64,000 bases of DNA from Pseudoips prasinana (lineage: Eukaryota > Arthropoda > Insecta > Lepidoptera > Nolidae). The notes beneath the pieces were generated by a model that was given only the letters and a program-made list of their open reading frames with translations, made no database searches and was not told the DNA's origin. The stretch covers positions 8,122,001 to 8,186,000 of the forward strand of contig OX621266.1 of assembly GCA_951640165.1 (NCBI GenBank), written 5' to 3'. Shown one piece after another: positions 19,364 through 29,939 of this stretch (position 1 is its first letter; every line of letters starts with the position of its first letter). A program made the translations under genes and the position numbers.

Positions 19364-22300
19364 CTAATCACCACCAGAAGGAGGGAGGCGACGATCGTAC
19401 AGCCGTCGTCTCCCACCCCTTCTCCGCCTGCGGAGCGGCGGCGCGAGAGGATCATCCTCCCGCGCGCGCTCCGCCGCCTCCTTTTGCGACATAACATCCT
19501 CGCAAAAGGAGGCAACCGCCGCCCAAGCCTCCTCACTCCCCAGCATGGAGTTCACCACACTGGGAAGCGAGAGGTCCTGCCCGACCACATCTGTCAGGGC
19601 ACGGCGCAGCTCAGCCCAGGCTGGGCACACCTCGAGGGTGTGCTGCGCCGTGTCCTCCGCGGCTCCGCAATGGTGGCACGCCGGGGTTTCCTCCCTCCGG
19701 ATCCGGTGCAGGTGCGTTCCGAAACAACCATGTCCGGACAACACCTGCACCAGACGGAACGAGAGGAAACCGTGGGGGCGCTCGAGCCAGTCCCGCAGGG
19801 CTGGACCGAGCGCGTCCAACGTCCGGCGTCCAAAGGTGGCGGAGGCGAGGTCCTGTGTCCAGTGTAGGACGATTGCGTCCCTCGCCTCCCGCCGCACGGC
19901 ATCCCGCTCTTGCGCGGCGGGGCGCTCACCCAGCGCCCTACGCCGCGCCGCCCATTCGTACACTCTGGCGAGCACCCATGCCTCCAATTCCCATGGAGGG
20001 GTGCCGGCCAGAGCGCACGCCGCCGCAAAACCCACTGAGCGGTAGGCCCTCGCCACCCGCTGTGCAATGGCCCGTTGGGGCCTGCGGATGGCGGTTGCAT
20101 TCTCCCTCCTGTGGAGGGAGTCCGCCCAGATGGGTGCCCCATACAGGGCCATGCTCTTCAGGATGCCGGCATAGAGGCGCCGGCATCGCTCCTTGGGCCC
20201 TCCCAGGTTTGGGAGGAGCCATGAGAGGGCGTCCGCGGCTTTCAGCAGGCGCGTCGACAGCCCGCTAAAGTGCGGGCCGAAGCGCCACCTGCTGTCCAGC
20301 ACGAGGCCCAGATACTTCATCTGGGCCCCGACCCCTATCCGGACGCCCTCCACCACGATGTGGGCGTCAGGTGGGCAGCGCTGCCGAGGCCCGTGAAAGA
20401 ACACGGCCTCGGTCTTGTTCAGCGCTACCCCCAATCCAAGCTGGCGGATCCTACCTGCCACTAAGGATCCGCCAGCTGAGGCCAGACACGCCGCCTCCCT
20501 AAAATCCCTCCCCCGGGCAACGAGGAGAGTGTCATCCGCGTAGCAGATGACACTCGTGCCCTGGAGGAGGGTGCCCCGCAGGAGCCAATCGAATCCGATG
20601 TTCCACAAGAGGGGCCCTAGCACCGAGCCTTGTGGAACACCGGATTCCGCGCCGTAGCGCCTGATCCTGGCCGTCCTGTCCGCCAGGAGGACCTCCCGGT
20701 CCTCCAGGTAGTTGGCCAGGATCACCCGCAGATATTGGGGCACTCCGTGGTACCGGAGTCCCTCCAATATGGTTGTGTGGGGCACGGAGTTGAAGGCGTT
20801 GGCGATGTCAAACGATACCGCCAACACTCCGTCCCCAGCCCCAACCGCCTCCTGCACTTGGCCCCTGAGTAGGGCGACCGCGTCGACCGTCGAACGCCCC
20901 TGTCGAAACCCGAACTGGGCGTCCGACAGGTCTGGCCCTACTTCCCGCAACTGGCTATTGAGCCGGGTGGCGATGATCCCCTCGAACAATTTACCGACCT
21001 CATCGAGCAGAACGATGGGCCGGTATGCCGAGGGGGAGTCCACCGGGCGTCCCTCCTTCCGGAGCAGGCAAAGCTGCCCCTCCTTCCAGATCTTCGGGAA
21101 CCTCCCAGCCGTCAGGCACGCGCTGAAGAGGTCCCGAAACCTCTCCTCCATGAGGGACGCCGCGATGGCCACCACCCGTGCGGGGACACCATCCGGTCCA
21201 GGGGCCGTCTTCTTCGCGCGGAGGGACAGAACCCCCGCGCGAAGTTCCTCCACCGACACTGGAGGGACCTCCTCCTCCGGCGAAGCCACCACCCCCCCCA
21301 GTGGGGGGTTCATCGTTGGTGGGGTGAAGTCGGTCCTGCGCGGAAACAGTGACCGAACCACCCCATCCAGCAACGCCGGCTCTAGGGTCTCCGTTAATGG
21401 GGGGCCATAAGGGCGCAGCTGGCTCCGCGCCAGCTTATATGGCCTCCCAAACGGATCCCTATCGAGTCCCTCCAGCATCTCGGCCCTTGCCGAGTCCTCG
21501 GCGGCGCACATTGCCGATTTGAGGACCGTCTTTGCCTCCAGGTAAGAGGCGTAGAGGCGGTCCTCCTCAGCCTGACATCGGCTGGTGCGCCGCCGGCTCC
21601 GCGTGTAGGCCCTCCTGGCCTCCACGCACGCGGCCCGGAGCGCCGCCAGCTCCCCCGTCCACCAATAAACGGCGCGACGGGGAGGCGGACGGCGAGACCG
21701 AGGCATGCTGGAATTGCACACCTCGGTCAGGGACCCCCGGAGCTGAACCGCTGCGGCGTCTACGTCCGTCACCTCCACAGGGGGCGAGAGCCAGTCCCGG
21801 AGGAACGCTGCCTCCTGGGCTGCCTCCCGATCCAGGCGGGTGAGAGCCCACCGCGGGAAGGGAGATTGGCCCGAGCGGGCCATCCCCCGCGGGCTCTGGG
21901 TGGAGATGTCGAACCGCACATATCGGTGGTCCGACAGGGTCTCCACCATCTCCACCCGCCAGTTCACGACGCGTGTGGCTAGCACAGGGGTGGCGAACGA
22001 CACGTCCACCACTGACCCTCCCTGTTGCCGCACACACGTGTGAACATCCCCCCTGTTCAGGAGGGACACGCCGCACGAAGCCGCCCAAAATTCGACGGCG
22101 CGCCCCCGGACGTTACATGACGCCGCTGGGTTGCCCCAGGCCACCGCCTTGGCGTTCAGGTCACCCAACACGACGACCTGACGTGGTGCCGCCCTCCCGA
22201 CGACTGCCGTAAGGACTTCGAGAAAATCCTCGAAGTCCCTTAGAGGGCGGTTTGAGGAGAAATAGACCCCGACCAGGGCTATTTCTCCCCACGCGGCGGC

Positions 22301-22534
22301 TACGTATCCCGGACCCCTCTCTAAAAGCGAGAGGGGAGGGGAGTCCGTGGCGGGCCGCGACACCAACGCCACCAAGCCGTCCCGATCACCCAGCCAACGG
22401 CCAGGTATCGAGTACGGCTCGGCGACCACCGCCACGTCCACCAACCACTCGGCCACAGTCTGCATCAGCAGATCCTGGGCCGCTCTGCAGTGGTTGGTGT
22501 TCGCCTGGAGGATGCGATGCTCGACTCTACCCAT
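19364..22534 (-). CDS. E5 ORF2, intact 1056-aa endonuclease/reverse transcriptase
   Basis: Full length, ATG 22534-22532 in TAATG context (ORF1 TAA shares the A). Endonuclease motifs, RT core with YADD near 665 and the C-terminal CHHCGAAEDTAQHTLEVC are present. Small differences from E3 include GLGVALNKTEA and TTILEGLRYHG. With E3 and E7 this is one of three intact ORF2s, and the only one of the three that keeps both TAATG and a 5' UTR in its element. Confidence 0.95.
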   Translation of the reverse strand: MGRVEHRILQANTNHCRAAQDLLMQTVAEWLVDVAVVAEPYSIPGRWLGDRDGLVALVSRPATDSPPLSLLERGPGYVAAAWGEIALVGVYFSSNRPLRDFEDFLEVLTAVVGRAAPRQVVVLGDLNAKAVAWGNPAASCNVRGRAVEFWAASCGVSLLNRGDVHTCVRQQGGSVVDVSFATPVLATRVVNWRVEMVETLSDHRYVRFDISTQSPRGMARSGQSPFPRWALTRLDREAAQEAAFLRDWLSPPVEVTDVDAAAVQLRGSLTEVCNSSMPRSRRPPPRRAVYWWTGELAALRAACVEARRAYTRSRRRTSRCQAEEDRLYASYLEAKTVLKSAMCAAEDSARAEMLEGLDRDPFGRPYKLARSQLRPYGPPLTETLEPALLDGVVRSLFPRRTDFTPPTMNPPLGGVVASPEEEVPPVSVEELRAGVLSLRAKKTAPGPDGVPARVVAIAASLMEERFRDLFSACLTAGRFPKIWKEGQLCLLRKEGRPVDSPSAYRPIVLLDEVGKLFEGIIATRLNSQLREVGPDLSDAQFGFRQGRSTVDAVALLRGQVQEAVGAGDGVLAVSFDIANAFNSVPHTTILEGLRYHGVPQYLRVILANYLEDREVLLADRTARIRRYGAESGVPQGSVLGPLLWNIGFDWLLRGTLLQGTSVICYADDTLLVARGRDFREAACLASAGGSLVAGRIRQLGLGVALNKTEAVFFHGPRQRCPPDAHIVVEGVRIGVGAQMKYLGLVLDSRWRFGPHFSGLSTRLLKAADALSWLLPNLGGPKERCRRLYAGILKSMALYGAPIWADSLHRRENATAIRRPQRAIAQRVARAYRSVGFAAACALAGTPPWELEAWVLARVYEWAARRRALGERPAAQERDAVRREARDAIVLHWTQDLASATFGRRTLDALGPALRDWLERPHGFLSFRLVQVLSGHGCFGTHLHRIRREETPACHHCGAAEDTAQHTLEVCPAWAELRRALTDVVGQDLSLPSVVNSMLGSEEAWAAVASFCEDVMSQKEAAERAREDDPLAPPLRRRRRGGRRRLYDRRLPPSGGD

Positions 22535-23499
22535 TAGTCGGTCATCGCACCCCCCTCCTCCACAGCCGCTGACGTCCCAGCCACTGGGACGGCGGTGGCA
22601 ATGACAGGCCGGGTCGGCGCCTGTATTTTGCCCTTCTTAAGGGGAGGACTGCAGTTCCTCCCCTTCATAATATGTCCCGCAGGGCGGCCACTAGCGGCAC
22701 ATACCGCGCAGTGCGGTGCGGCGGCCTTGCAGGAGGCGGATTTATGCCCCTCCTTGCCGCAGCGGTAGCAGCTGTCCGTCCTATCTACGCTGGACGGACA
22801 GAGGGCTCGGGTGTGGCCGATTCCGAAGCACTTGTAGCACCTCAAAGGCTGGTCCTCAAGTGCCCGGACCGCACCCGAGCTGAACCCGACGGCGAGCCGT
22901 CCCTTTTCGAGGACGGCTTTGGCAGCGGCGACAGGGCACTCCAGGCGAATAGTGCCCATGCCGCCGCGCCCGGGCCTGACGCCCCCGCCCTGCACCGCTG
23001 CGACTTCGCAGCCCCCAATGGCTGCGATCGCTGCCACCACCTCCGGAGTCACGGAGTCATCCAGGTCCGTCACCTCGATGGCCGCCGACTTCACCGGCCT
23101 GGCCACCTTCGCCGCGTCCGCAATGACCTCCTGCAGCTTTGCTGCGAAGAGGTCGGCGTGTTTCCCGCCCTCAGCACCGGGGAACTCGAAGATACGAGCC
23201 CCAGCCTGTGTCCGGCGGCACGAGACTTTGCCGATCCCCAGTTTGGTTTGATCGGCATTGGCACGCGCCCGCAACATTACGGACGCGTATGTCTCGCCCC
23301 GCTCCGCAGCCTCCGCGGTGAGCGTCATCACGACGGCTGCGGTTTTGGGAGGAACCAGGTTCCTCTTGGCACCGGCTGGGGGGGAACTCTTCCCCTTCCC
23401 CTTTCCCTTGCCAGTCGACTGACCAGCAGGGGTGGTGGCGGAGACGGCTGGGGCTGGGGGGGTGCTCTTCCCCTTCCCTTTCCCTTTTCCTTTGCCAGA
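22534..23499 (-). pseudogene. E5 ORF1, C-terminal part (cut by LTR element)
   Basis: Open from the LTR boundary: KGKGKG tract, TLTAEAAERG block and three knuckles (CYKCFGIGHTRALC, CYRCGKEGHKSASC, CAVC...C). It lacks two residues in the DSVT-(KE)-EVV segment relative to other copies, an in-frame change. The N-terminal half lies 10.9 kb away at 34418-35561. Confidence 0.9.
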
Positions 23500-23730
23500 T
23501 AGGCCCAGGTAGAATTAAAAGTGGACTGTATTTAGTTTATAGGTATAATTGGTTCTTTAAAACGTTACAAATTAAAATAAAAAATGTGAAGCGATCGTTG
23601 TCGCGTTGTTCAACGTAGTGAGTGAGTGAGGGCGCGCAGGCCGTCGCCGAGCCGCTGCACTACCGCGCCGCCCGCTCCCCTCTCTTGATGATGTAGGTGT
23701 GTGTCTTAGGTGTTAACGTGTTCGTTAACA
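23500..23730 (-). repeat. 3' LTR of the BEL/Pao element
   Basis: On the minus strand it starts TGTTAACG and ends GGGCCTA. It matches 34187-34417 base for base by eye apart from one substitution near the 5' end of the LTR (TTCG versus TGCG on + before TTAACA). Confidence 0.93.
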
Positions 23731-23800
23731 TATTCCCGGGCCACCTTGGAAAGGCCAGCCCAGCTGATGATGACGATTATGTATGAAGAGTGCTTCATGA

Positions 23801-24470
23801 TCAGTCCGATGGTCCATCCAACAATGGGCATATTTTATGAAAAGCCCGTCTGATTGTCCCCGTCTTTATTTTGATGTCCGCTACCCGAGCCTCTCCGTCA
23901 TGTCCCGGATACAGCTTCACGATACGTCCCAACGGCCATTGAGCCACCGGTAGCGCCTCGTCCTTCACGATGACCAATGAGCCCTCTGTAAGCGCGCCGT
24001 GTGAGCGCTGCCAGCGTGTTCTTTGGTGCAACTGGGAAATATATTCCTTATTAAAGCGCCTCCAAAAATGTTGACGTAGAAGTTCGACTCGTTGTTGACG
24101 CGGCAGCCTTGCCGAGTCACAGTCGGACATCTGTGGATGAGGTAGAACAGTTAGAGTACGACCAATAAGAAAATGAAAGGGAGTGAGAGCTGAGAGATCA
24201 GATGGATCGGATGAAAGGGGTGTGAGGGGCCTTGAATTAAGAATGCCCTCTATTTGGACTAGCAATGTGTACATTTCTTCATATGTGAGGTGTGCCATCC
24301 CTAGTACTCTTTTGAGATGATGTTTCACTGATTTAACAGTGCTTTCCCATAGGCCCCCGAAGTGGGGGGAATATGGAGGAATAAAGTGGAAATTTACACC
24401 TTGTTCTGAAGCGCAACTGTAAATTGACTCATTGTTATTTTTGAGAAAGTTGTTGACCACACGCGCAGCA
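23801..24470 (-). pseudogene. BEL/Pao integrase C-terminal part
   Basis: Continues the integrase after the nested insertion. It has ...ARVVNNFLK, the HFIPPYSPHFGGLWE block with the catalytic Glu, the KHHLKRVLG segment, and a C-terminal domain (GSLVIVKDEALPVAQWPLGRIVKLYPG) typical of Pao-type integrases. It ends with a stop at 23801, 70 nt before the LTR. The first half of the core lies at 28785 and above. Confidence 0.9.
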
Positions 24471-25500
24471 TGTAACGACCCACCTAATAAAAAAACCCCT
24501 CAAACGCTAAAGACATAAACATCTAAAAGGAATACATAACTAATTAATTAATAACCTAAACGTCGATAACCTAAGCATAAAGGTATTGTATTAACTTGAA
24601 CTATATTGGATTGGATTGCATTAGATTGTATCGGAGACTTATCAATTGAAATCATATACTTGGACCCGTGATTCGTCTAGTGATCAGTAATACGTCATGG
24701 CCGATAATAACCCCAGTTCTATTAAAAGGAGAAAAGGATTCCTATTTATAAACTACACTAACTAGTAGAACATAATTCCAAATAATAGTTAATATTTGAC
24801 AATATCCTATAGTAAAATCTAAATAAGGATTAATCATACAATTTTACAAACATAGAAATAAGTAACGATATACAATGATGTTGTGAATGTCCTTTATATT
24901 ATTCCTACAGTCAAAATTGATGCAGCAAACTAGCCTACTGTCAGCTTATGTAATAAACATATAGTAATTAATGTTACATGAGTAATATTTGCAAGTCGTG
25001 TCAATATATAATTATAACGTGAATCCATAGCTATAACAGCGTATATGTTTATGCTGTGGGAACGTAAACAGAAATGTTCGTTTGACATAAAAGTTTGTAA
25101 GTTTATCATTTAAATTTTATGTATTCCGGCTCGAGCTACATGTGTTTACCGGCTCGAGAGTCGCAGCCCCGCCATGTCGCTGAAACCAATTGGACTCATC
25201 CACCATACTTGGGCATCCATCTTCCGGACTGGACCGCTGATGGTCTTAATATGGGACTCATCAAAAATAAACTCAGCATCGATAAATATGGGACAAGAGG
25301 GCATTCTCTTTTTTCAACTCTAACAGTCAGTCATTATCAGTAGTCAATTGTCCTTCGACCTACGTGGCATAAACCTCCTACATGTCATCTAGCAATACTA
25401 AATACTGTACATCTACATTTCAATATAATTTTATGGTATAATGTCGTCAAGCATGTATGAGCAATTCCTTGAAAATACTGTTAATTATCTCACATATTAG

Positions 25501-26150
25501 AAACTCTCCTTAAATTATTGTAGTCAGCGGTGGATATTCGAAACGGACATATTTTAAAATCGAAATATATTAGATACTGGACCAATAACTGGGCTACTCC
25601 ATGTCAACAGCAACGACGAAACACCGTAGTGTAAGAACAAGCTTTCCACTTGTCTTAAATCTCGAACAAATCTCGAAGATATCTCGAACAAATCTCGAAC
25701 ATATGTCGAACAATTCTCGAACAACAATTGCACATTCACACGGTCTCCGAAGATAAGATCCCACCTGGTTCACAGAGTGGTCACTTTATTTGCCATGCTC
25801 TAGGCGAGACACATGATGAAATATACAACTGCTTCTGCAGCCATATCAGGATATTAATTTGTTACTGGAACTTTGCTCCGCCATAGGTCACCCAGCCATC
25901 AGCTTATCAAACATAAGTAATATTTAAAAATTACTTTTCAATGAACTCCAACAAAGTTATTTTAAATCAAAACATTATCAGCTTCAAACACCACCGCCAA
26001 AATGATAATTATTTGGTTACTCGTACCTCCAACAATGCGCCATACAATTCCGACTAAGGGAACTCTCAAGTAAAAATCAACGATTGATTTTCAAATAGCT
26101 ACTAACCTAATATTGTACCTAGATCTACCTAGCCCTATACTCCTTATTAT
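25501..26150. repeat. Diverged direct repeat, unit 1 (partner 26237-26885)
   Basis: Shares ordered blocks with the second unit: AAACTCTCCTTA (25501 and 26237), CAACAGCAACGACGAAACACC (25605 and 26354), CGGTCTCCGAAGATAAGAT (25741 and 26437), GGCGAGACACATGA, TTGATTTTCAAATA and TAATATTGTACC. Block spacing drifts from 736 to 696-749, so the units have diverged by indels. Confidence 0.85.
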
Positions 26151-26236
26151 TTAAAATATAATACTACATGAAAATCTATTAGTACGTACGATTAATTTCT
26201 CTAACACCTACCATAATTTCTTCAAACATTTATATA

Positions 26237-26885
26237 AACTCTCCTTAGTTTATTATAACCAACAGCTCGCATTCGAAACTGACACACTTCGATCATATTA
26301 CAAATTCTAAATATGACATTAAATACTGAACTAATAACTGGGGTATTCCACGCCAACAGCAACGACGAAACACCGTAGACATAATCTCCTGATAAATATC
26401 TCGAAGAAATCTCCAACAACAATTCGTACATTCACACGGTCTCCGAAGATAAGATTCCACCTGTTTCACAGAGTGGTCACTTTAGTTGCCATGCTCTAGG
26501 CGAGACACATGAAGAAGTGCACAACTGTTTCCGTAGCCATTATCAGGAAATTATTTTATAACTGGAACCTTGCTCCAACGTGGATCACCCAGCCATCAGA
26601 TCATTAAAAATAAGTAATATTCAATAATTACTTTCAAATTAACTCCAAAACTGTTATAAATCAAAATATTGTCAGCATCAAACACATTACTGCGAAAACG
26701 ATAATTATTTAGTGTCTGCTCCTACCTACAATAACGTGGCGCCACACGGTTTTAAACAAAGGAATTTCTAAATAAGAATTAACACGTTGATTTTCAAATA
26801 CCTACATGTCACGTCTTAGTATGAAGTGACTATTTCCCGATTATCCTACCTAATATTGTACCGGGTCCTACCTAGCCGTATAAAT
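26237..26885. repeat. Diverged direct repeat, unit 2 (partner 25501-26150)
   Basis: Second unit of the pair described at 25501. The two lie nearly in tandem, suggesting an internal duplication within the nested insert. Confidence 0.85.
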
Positions 26886-27025
26886 CACAATAATTAAAAA
26901 GGTTAACACGTGTATGTGACCTAACTTGCCCCTACATCCATAGAATGCTAAATAAACCGTTCAAACTATTTAACCGTCAAAACGTTACCATAATATTTGA
27001 ATATAACACACGTTGGGCGTATTTT

Positions 27026-27300
27026 CAACAACCAATATGTTGTATAATAATATGTTAGTACAACGTCACACAGACCATCCCAGCCACAAACCAAACAAAA
27101 CCCGTACCACGGGCACCAGGTGACGACACACACACCCATACAGATAGACAAACACTTAAATACATAGAAAACATCCACGACTCAGAAACAAACACTCGCG
27201 CTCAACACACAAATACCCGCACCCACCGGGACTCGAACCCAGGACCACCAGCCTCGCAGGCACGAGCACCACCAATCAGGCCACGGTGATCGTCCGACCA
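27026..27300 (-). mobile_element. tRNA-derived SINE
   Basis: On the minus strand an A-box-like TGGCCTGATTGG (27272-27283) is followed by a perfect B box, GGTTCGAGTCCC (27228-27239). After the tRNA-like head comes a body with GTTTGTTTCTGAGT, TTTTCTATGTATTTAAGT and a CACCTGGTGCCCGTGGTAC segment, a style common in lepidopteran SINEs. The tail is rich in ATT/TAA (about 27026-27060). The exact 3' end is uncertain. The anticodon region does not fold as a functional tRNA and the body continues past a normal tRNA end. Confidence 0.75.
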
Positions 27301-28227
27301 CAAAGTATAAATCACACAAATCAACACGTGTTATGAATTTCACAGATGTCAAAAGTTCTTCAGTGCAGCATTAGACCATCAGGTGCCTTTTAAATAATAC
27401 AATAAAAGTACTTACAGGTTTCTTCTCATAAAATAAAGATTCACCACTCACACTCGACCGGCAGCAAGACAGCCTAACAATCAGAGCCCGTACTCTCTTC
27501 ACTGTTAAATAAAAACTTCTTCCACGTTCACTGATACAGCAAAACTATTCTTCAACGATAAACACGAACTGCCACGAAGCTCCGAAATGTATCCTTTATA
27601 TAGGCTGCTCGACATTGCGCTAACCTTTTATTTTATTGAACAGTGAAGGTAGTTAACACACGTAACCGAGCCTAAATTACAACGTATACACAAAAACGTC
27701 TAAAAATAAAATTGAAAATGTTAAGGTGTAACAAAAATTCACGATTATAAATTTCATAATTTGATTTAAAATTTATGGTGAAAACTTAGTATTTAGACGT
27801 CAGTTAACTACTTGTATCATTTAGACACTATTGGAGAAATTTTATTATTTAACTTTGCCAAGTGAATGCTATTGATCTTTAAAAGTACACTATTGTGTAA
27901 TATAGCTATAATAAGAGCGTCTGTGGTCATTTTACAATTGATTTATCATCAGATTCTACATATTTTAATAATAAAGTACCAAAACGATTGATTTAAGTTA
28001 ATTTGTTTACGCCACACGTCTTCTGATATTACCTTCTTTATAGTTTTAATCATTTACTAAAAGATATCAGCTCGTAGAAAATAATTTCACTTTCATACAA
28101 ACTAAATATTAAAATATTCATTCGACATTGCGCTAACAGTGTGCTATATATACTACATATACCTATATATATATACAATATGTACCCATAAACAATTACC
28201 CACTTCTCTAAATTTATTAAAACCTAA

Positions 28228-28740
28228 ACTGAAGTTCTACGAGGAACCATAATTCATTCGTGACTTTTACTAAACAAATATAAATAAATTAATGAATAGA
28301 GTTTTTATTAGAATAAAATTATTTCTTTGCTTTTTAAATCGGCAAACATTTGTCGTCAGGACTAGCGACATCTATATTGATTTTCTTCAAGACTATTTCA
28401 TAAATTAAAATACTAACGACTATTAGTTCCTAATGATTACAGAGATGGAGTTACAAATGTTTGAGAGTTCCTACTCATGAATAAACGATAGATTATAAAA
28501 TCAAAGCGAGTAATAAGGTGGAAATAAATAAAATGAATGAAACTTTATTGTACATAAACTGAAGTTCTACTAGTAACAACTCGGGCGCATTGTTTGGCGT
28601 TATGAAATTCTCTTATTAGTTCCTAATCATTCCAAAGATGGAGTTATTTTAAACAAATGATTGGGAATTTTGCTCAGGGATGAAATGATTAATAAGATTA
28701 AAGCGAGCAATAAAGTGGAAATAAATAAAATGATTTGAAT
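28228..28740. repeat. Pair of direct repeats near the right end of the nested insert
   Basis: AAACTGAAGTTCTAC occurs at about 28229 and 28556. TATTAGTTCCTAAT occurs at about 28422 and 28613, and AAAGCGAG followed by GGAAATAAATAAAATGA near 28503 and 28690. The second unit is shorter by about 130 bp. A CGACATTGCGCTAAC motif also recurs at about 27610 and 28119. No coding potential seen. Confidence 0.75.
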
Positions 28741-28784
28741 CCTACTATAAGTAACGTGACATGACCTATGTTTAGTTACAAGCA

Positions 28785-29939
28785 CCTAACAGATTTTTTG
28801 TCTGAATAAATATTATTTATATAAAGAGGTAAACCACCTCTGCGAGAAATGAACCTGTTAATTGCTGCTATGTAAGACTCTGTCGTCAGATCTGTAACCA
28901 ACTCCAAATGCACAGCTTTAACTACAAAACAGATGAAGATGCAAATGTAAGATTTAATAAGTACACTTCCACGCCCCTTACGGTTGTTAATCATAATTGG
29001 CCCTGCGTAGTCTACACCTACGTCACTGAATACAAAGTTTGCGCGCAATCTCTGTTCAGGTAGCTGTCCCATGATAGGTGTAACAGTTTTTCCTTGAAAC
29101 CGTTTGCATGTAATACATGATTGTGTAGTTTTTCTAGCCAGGTTTCGACCAGAGATTGGCCAGTAGGCTTGACGTATGTGAGACAACAACAGTTGTGGGC
29201 CAGCGTGTAGAAGTGTGATGTGATATGTTGAGAATATGATTTGGGTAATGTGATGAGCTGGATGCAGTAGGATAGGAAACTTTCTATCGTAATTGTATGG
29301 CGATTGTGCTAACCTTCCGCCCACACGAATGAGGTGATTATCCCCCATAAAAGGATTAAGTGAATTTAATTTATGGGAAGTAGGTAACTGCTTCTTATAT
29401 AATAATAGTTGATATTCCTCAAAAAAGAAATCTAATTGTACTAACTTCGCTAATTGGTATCTAGCTGAATTAAGTTCGCTAGTACATAAAGGTATGACGT
29501 CACCTATGCACACCTGTTGGCATTTATTTTTTGTACTGATGTTTGATTGTTTTTGTCTACAGTGATGAATGAACCGAAGTATGTAAGCTATGATGCGTGT
29601 GAGTTTGTTAAAATTGGAATATTTGTAAATAAATGACTTATTATCAATTATATGTTTTTGCGTGAGATATGTTTGGGACCGGACTTCTGGAAGGTCAGAT
29701 ACGCGGAGATGCCCTGGTTGTTCAGGCCAGCTGTGATTATTATCATTCCTTAAAAAGTCAGGTCCTGAAAACCATAAAGGTGTATGAAGTAATTGTTGGG
29801 CATTGGTACACTTTGTAATGATGTCAGCTGGATTTTGTTTGGTTGGTACATAGTACCATGACTGTGGTTTAGTATATTTCAGAATGTCTGTTACTTTATG
29901 TTTGACGAATGTTTGTAATTTGTGTGCCGGTGAATTTAT
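28785..29939 (-). pseudogene. BEL/Pao pol: end of RNase H, integrase N-terminal part
   Basis: Open frame directly after the amber codon at 29942-29940 (INSPAHKLQTF...), though it has no ATG of its own. Includes the HHCC-type zinc-binding region (HITLLHAG...CITCKRF) and the core start with catalytic-type Asp in GVDYAGPI. It reaches ...YINNIYSD, then loses about 5 nt where NGTNF would be expected, which shifts the frame. The 4.3-kb insertion follows at once. Confidence 0.88.

Larger units (their letters stand above)
24471..28780. mobile_element. 4310-bp AT-rich insertion of unknown class inside BEL/Pao integrase
   Basis: The ends are TGTAAC (24471) and GTTACA (28780), a perfect 6-bp inverted repeat. 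AGCA is duplicated on both sides (24467-24470 and 28781-28784). Deleting the insert and one AGCA brings the two integrase halves together at the expected place. It holds no convincing long ORF. Contents: two diverged direct repeats of about 650 bp, a SINE, and a second pair of direct repeats near the right end. A 4-bp duplication with TGT...ACA ends would suit a Ginger-type DNA transposon or a decayed LTR element, but I found no second LTR and no transposase, so the class is open. Confidence 0.7.

Noticed and set aside
25119..25343. Small + strand ORF of 74 codons in the AT-rich insert, and similar short ORFs nearby
   Set aside because: Chance length for the composition, no recognisable motif, and located in repeated non-coding sequence.
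26966..27178. A 70-codon minus-strand ORF rich in Cys and Val
   Set aside because: It is a read-through of the SINE body and flanking AT-rich sequence.
27228..27283. A tRNA gene on the minus strand
   Set aside because: The A and B boxes are present, but no acceptor stem or anticodon arm pairs properly and the sequence continues into a SINE body.
24471..28780. A standard LTR retrotransposon nested in the BEL/Pao integrase
   Set aside because: The ends are TG...CA-like, but the sequences at the two ends do not match as direct repeats (for example a TGTAAC at 27728 is not followed by sequence like 24471), and no gag or pol is present.
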